NCBI RefSeq assembly: GCF_900114215.1
Contig: NZ_FOSG01000001.1
Span: 434,001-498,000, forward strand
DNA: 64,000 nt
Reading direction: 5' to 3'
Origin: Streptomyces mangrovi
GTDB taxonomy: Bacteria; Actinomycetota; Actinomycetes; Streptomycetales; Streptomycetaceae
The translations under genes and the position numbers were made by a program. This document shows positions 61,999 to 64,000 of this stretch, in pieces (positions within the stretch are counted from its first letter, which is position 1; each line of letters starts with the position of its first letter). Under the pieces are notes generated by a model that did not search any database, was not told the DNA's origin, and worked only from the letters and a program-made list of their open reading frames with translations.

Positions 61999-63548
61999 GG
62001 GAGGACCTCCGGGGCGGGATCAGGGTGGTGATCGGTGGGGTCGTGGGGGGTTCTGCGGGCCCCGCGGGAAAGGCCGCGGGGCGTGGTGGGGGTCCGGTGA
62101 GAGGCCCCGTACGGGGGTACGGGGCCGTCGCCCGCGCCGTACGGGACGCCGTACGCGGGGTCGTCTGGGGTACTGGGGGTGACTGGGGTGCCGGGAGTGC
62201 CGGGAGCGATCAGGCCGTCGGAGCCGGCCGGGTCCGGGCCGGCTCCGCGTACGCCACCGTCGTCCCCCATATCCTCCCCGGCGTCGTCTCCGTCGTCGCC
62301 GTCGCCGTCGCTGTCGTCGTCGCCGAAGTCCGCCGGCTCGCGCAGCGCGCCGGCGGCCCGTTCTCTCCCCAGCCTCCGGGCCTCGGCGCGCTCACGCGCG
62401 CTGGCCGCCTCCGGCAGGCGCAGGGTGAAGGTGGAGCCCTGGCCCTCCGCGCTCCACACCGTGACCTCCCCGCCGTGCGAGGCGGCCACGTGCTTGACGA
62501 TGGCCAGGCCCAGGCCGGTGCCGCCGGTGGCCCGGGAGCGGGCCGGGTCGACGCGGTAGAACCGCTCGAAGATCCGGTCCTTGTCCTTGTCCGAAATACC
62601 GATGCCCTGGTCGGTCACCGCGATCTCGATCATGTCCCCGCCGGGGGCGGCGACCCGGCGTCCGGCGATGCCCACCCGGGTGCGGGCCGGGGAGTAGTTC
62701 ACGGCGTTCTCCACCAGATTGCCCAGGGCCGCCGCGAGCTGGCCGCGGTTGCCCCACACGTGCAGGTCGGCGGTGCCGCCGGTGGCCATGGTGATCTGCT
62801 TGACGCCCGCCGCCTGGCGGCAGCGGTCGATGGCCTCGGCCACCAGCTCGTCCACCCGGACCGGTTCGGAGTCCTCCAGCGGGTTGTCGTTCTGCACCCG
62901 GGAGAGGTCGATCAGCTCCTGGACGAGGTTGGTCAGACGGGTCGCCTCGGTCTGCATGCGCCCGGCGAAGCGCTCCACCGCCTCCGGGTCGTCGGAGGCG
63001 TCCATCACGGCCTCCGACAGCAGCGACAGCGCGCCGACCGGGGTCTTCAGCTCATGGCTGACGTTCGCCACGAAGTCGCGCCGCACCGCCTCGATGCGGC
63101 GGGCCTCGGTCAGGTCCTCGACCAGCAGCAGCACCAGCCGGGAGCCCAGGGGCGCCACCCGCGCGGAAACCGCCAGGGCCTCGCCGCGGCCCGTGCCCCG
63201 GCGCGGCAGGTCCAGCTCGACCTGGCGGATCTCACCGTCGCGGCGGGTGTCGCGGGCCATCTTGAGCATCGGCTCCACCGTGAGCCTCCCGCCGCGCACC
63301 AGCCCGAGGGCGTACGCGGCCGAGCTGGCCTTGACGACGGCGTCGGCCTCGTCGAGCACCACCGCGGAGGAGCGCAGCACGGACAGCACGGTGTCCACTC
63401 CGGGCGGCAGCACGGCCTCGGTGTGCAGCGAGCTGCGCGTGGGACGGGCCTGCTCGCGCTCGCTCCAGCGGAACGCGAGCATCGCGAACACACCGGTGCA
63501 CACCCCGGCGATCGCTGCCGCTGCGGCGACCGCCGCGTTCACGTCCAT
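61995..63548 (-). CDS. phoR: phosphate sensor histidine kinase PhoR
   Basis: A 517-residue membrane-anchored sensor kinase. One N-terminal helix (AAVAAAAAIAGVCTGVFAMLAF) is followed by a PAS-like region, the H-box FVANVSHELKTPVGAL with the phospho-acceptor His near residue 166, and the ATP domain with N-box NLVENAVNYS, DQGIGISDKD and GGTGLGLAIVKH. It is about 90 residues longer than the S. coelicolor protein as I remember it: the last ~115 residues (from GDDDSDGDGDDGDD) are an acidic then Pro/Gly tail. Followed directly by phoP. A PHO box lies upstream. Confidence 0.96.
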   Translation of the reverse strand: MDVNAAVAAAAAIAGVCTGVFAMLAFRWSEREQARPTRSSLHTEAVLPPGVDTVLSVLRSSAVVLDEADAVVKASSAAYALGLVRGGRLTVEPMLKMARDTRRDGEIRQVELDLPRRGTGRGEALAVSARVAPLGSRLVLLLVEDLTEARRIEAVRRDFVANVSHELKTPVGALSLLSEAVMDASDDPEAVERFAGRMQTEATRLTNLVQELIDLSRVQNDNPLEDSEPVRVDELVAEAIDRCRQAAGVKQITMATGGTADLHVWGNRGQLAAALGNLVENAVNYSPARTRVGIAGRRVAAPGGDMIEIAVTDQGIGISDKDKDRIFERFYRVDPARSRATGGTGLGLAIVKHVAASHGGEVTVWSAEGQGSTFTLRLPEAASARERAEARRLGRERAAGALREPADFGDDDSDGDGDDGDDAGEDMGDDGGVRGAGPDPAGSDGLIAPGTPGTPVTPSTPDDPAYGVPYGAGDGPVPPYGASHRTPTTPRGLSRGARRTPHDPTDHHPDPAPEVLP

Positions 63549-63621
63549 GTGTCCAGGTTATGCGGGCTCCGGAACACCACCCCAGCCGTTCGGGCACCTG
63601 CTCGAACAGACGTCTCCGAGA

Positions 63622-63654
63622 GTTCACGCCGGTGTCGGCACCGGTTCACTTGGT
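63622..63654. promoter_or_regulatory. PHO box in the phoR-phoU intergenic region
   Basis: Direct repeat units of 11 bases: GTTCACGCCGG, TGTCGGCACCG and GTTCACTTGGT. GTTCAC repeats at 22-base distance, as in PhoP boxes of Streptomyces (GTTCACC consensus). PhoP would control both the phoR-phoP operon and phoU from here. Confidence 0.75.
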
Positions 63655-63775
63655 CGGGCGGAACCGGACGTGTTTCGGACAGAACGTGGGAGCGTAGGGG
63701 GAGAACCGGGGCCCGCGCGCTCTTCGCGGAAGGCCCGCGGCCCTACGGTCACGTCATGCGAGGGGAAGGAAAGTC

Positions 63776-64000
63776 ATGCGGGACGCGTACCACGAGGAGC
63801 TGGACTCGATCGGCGACAGCCTGGTCGAGATGGCCCGGCTCGTCGGCTCCGCGATCGGCCGCGCCACCACGGCGATGCTGGACGCGGACCTCAATCTCGC
63901 CGAGAGCGTGATCGCGGCGGACGAGAAGGTGGACGCCCTCCAGCGGGATCTGGAGACCAAGGCCATAAACCTGCTCGCCCGGCAGCAGCCGGTCGCCACC
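63776..64000 (+). CDS. phoU: phosphate signalling protein PhoU (3' end outside window)
   Basis: The first 75 residues are in the window: MRDAYHEELDSIGDSLVEMARLVG, AIGRATTAMLDADLNLAESVIAADEKVDALQRDLE, the start of PhoU's two three-helix bundles. PhoU restrains the PhoR signal when phosphate is plentiful. GGAAGGA is upstream of the ATG. It is divergent from phoR and shares the PHO-box region. Confidence 0.95.
   Translation, partial: MRDAYHEELDSIGDSLVEMARLVGSAIGRATTAMLDADLNLAESVIAADEKVDALQRDLETKAINLLARQQPVAT

Noticed and set aside
1..64000. CRISPR arrays, insertion sequences, prophage or integrase genes
   Set aside because: No repeat-spacer pattern, transposase or integrase motif was found on either strand.

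Overview
The window is high-GC actinobacterial chromosome, almost certainly Streptomyces: codon third positions are nearly all G/C, GTG starts are common, and the gene order (otsA, nagK-nagA, a cdgB-type diguanylate cyclase, msiK beside a tRNA-Thr, rlmB, cysS, ispF-ispD, carD, phoP-phoR, phoU) matches, from memory, the S. coelicolor core region around SCO4290 down to SCO4228. The left end cuts otsA just after its start and the right end cuts phoU.

Layout. 1-5.1 kb: trehalose synthesis (otsA, otsB), a DUF3263 protein, a SIS-domain protein and a DUF5954-type protein. 5.2-9.1 kb: a leftward WXG100/type VII-like locus (small partner, ~780-residue WXG-headed protein, membrane-anchored paralogue of its C-terminal domain) with unusually low GC in the distal part. 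9.3-11.8 kb: two paralogous membrane-anchored proteins, both interrupted in this sequence. 12-16.3 kb: amino-sugar catabolism (nagK-nagA behind a DasR-type operator, a PfkB kinase, a class II aldolase). 16.3-20.1 kb: a membrane-anchored carbohydrate-binding protein, a GAF-PAS-GGDEF cyclase and a flavin reductase. 20.2-23.3 kb: a second WXG module with its own mycosin protease. 23.3-28 kb: arfB, a TerD protein, small conserved genes, a SoxR-box-controlled quinone oxidoreductase, and a TetR regulator with a perfect palindromic operator. 28-38.7 kb: accessory and secreted functions (rhamnogalacturonan lyase, AraC-type regulator, beta-propeller protein, a RING-finger/TerD-like protein, an AMIN-like lipoprotein, a PAS-ANTAR regulator). 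38.8-42.3 kb: a beta-propeller phytase, two small membrane proteins and a SpoIIE-type phosphatase. 42.9-50 kb: a two-gene operon lying between a duplicated DNA fragment and tRNA-Thr. 50-64 kb: conserved core genes ending with the phosphate two-component system.

The most striking element is the operon at 42.9-50 kb. Its first gene encodes a 2017-residue SAMD9-like protein of the STAND type: an APH-kinase-like N terminus, a second domain of uncertain fold, a P-loop NTPase with the GAGGTT Walker A variant, TPR-like repeats, OB-fold-like segments and three C-terminal LOTUS/OST-HTH-like repeats. Four bases downstream is a tail-anchored Nudix protein with an N-terminal winged-helix-like region. Position (tRNA edge, duplication scar) and architecture suggest an uncharacterised antiviral or RNA-sensing system; that function is inference.

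Several genes between 8 and 27.2 kb look full length but carry a single-base shift or one in-frame stop. Three sit in short G/C runs, so either this locus is decaying or the sequence has homopolymer errors.
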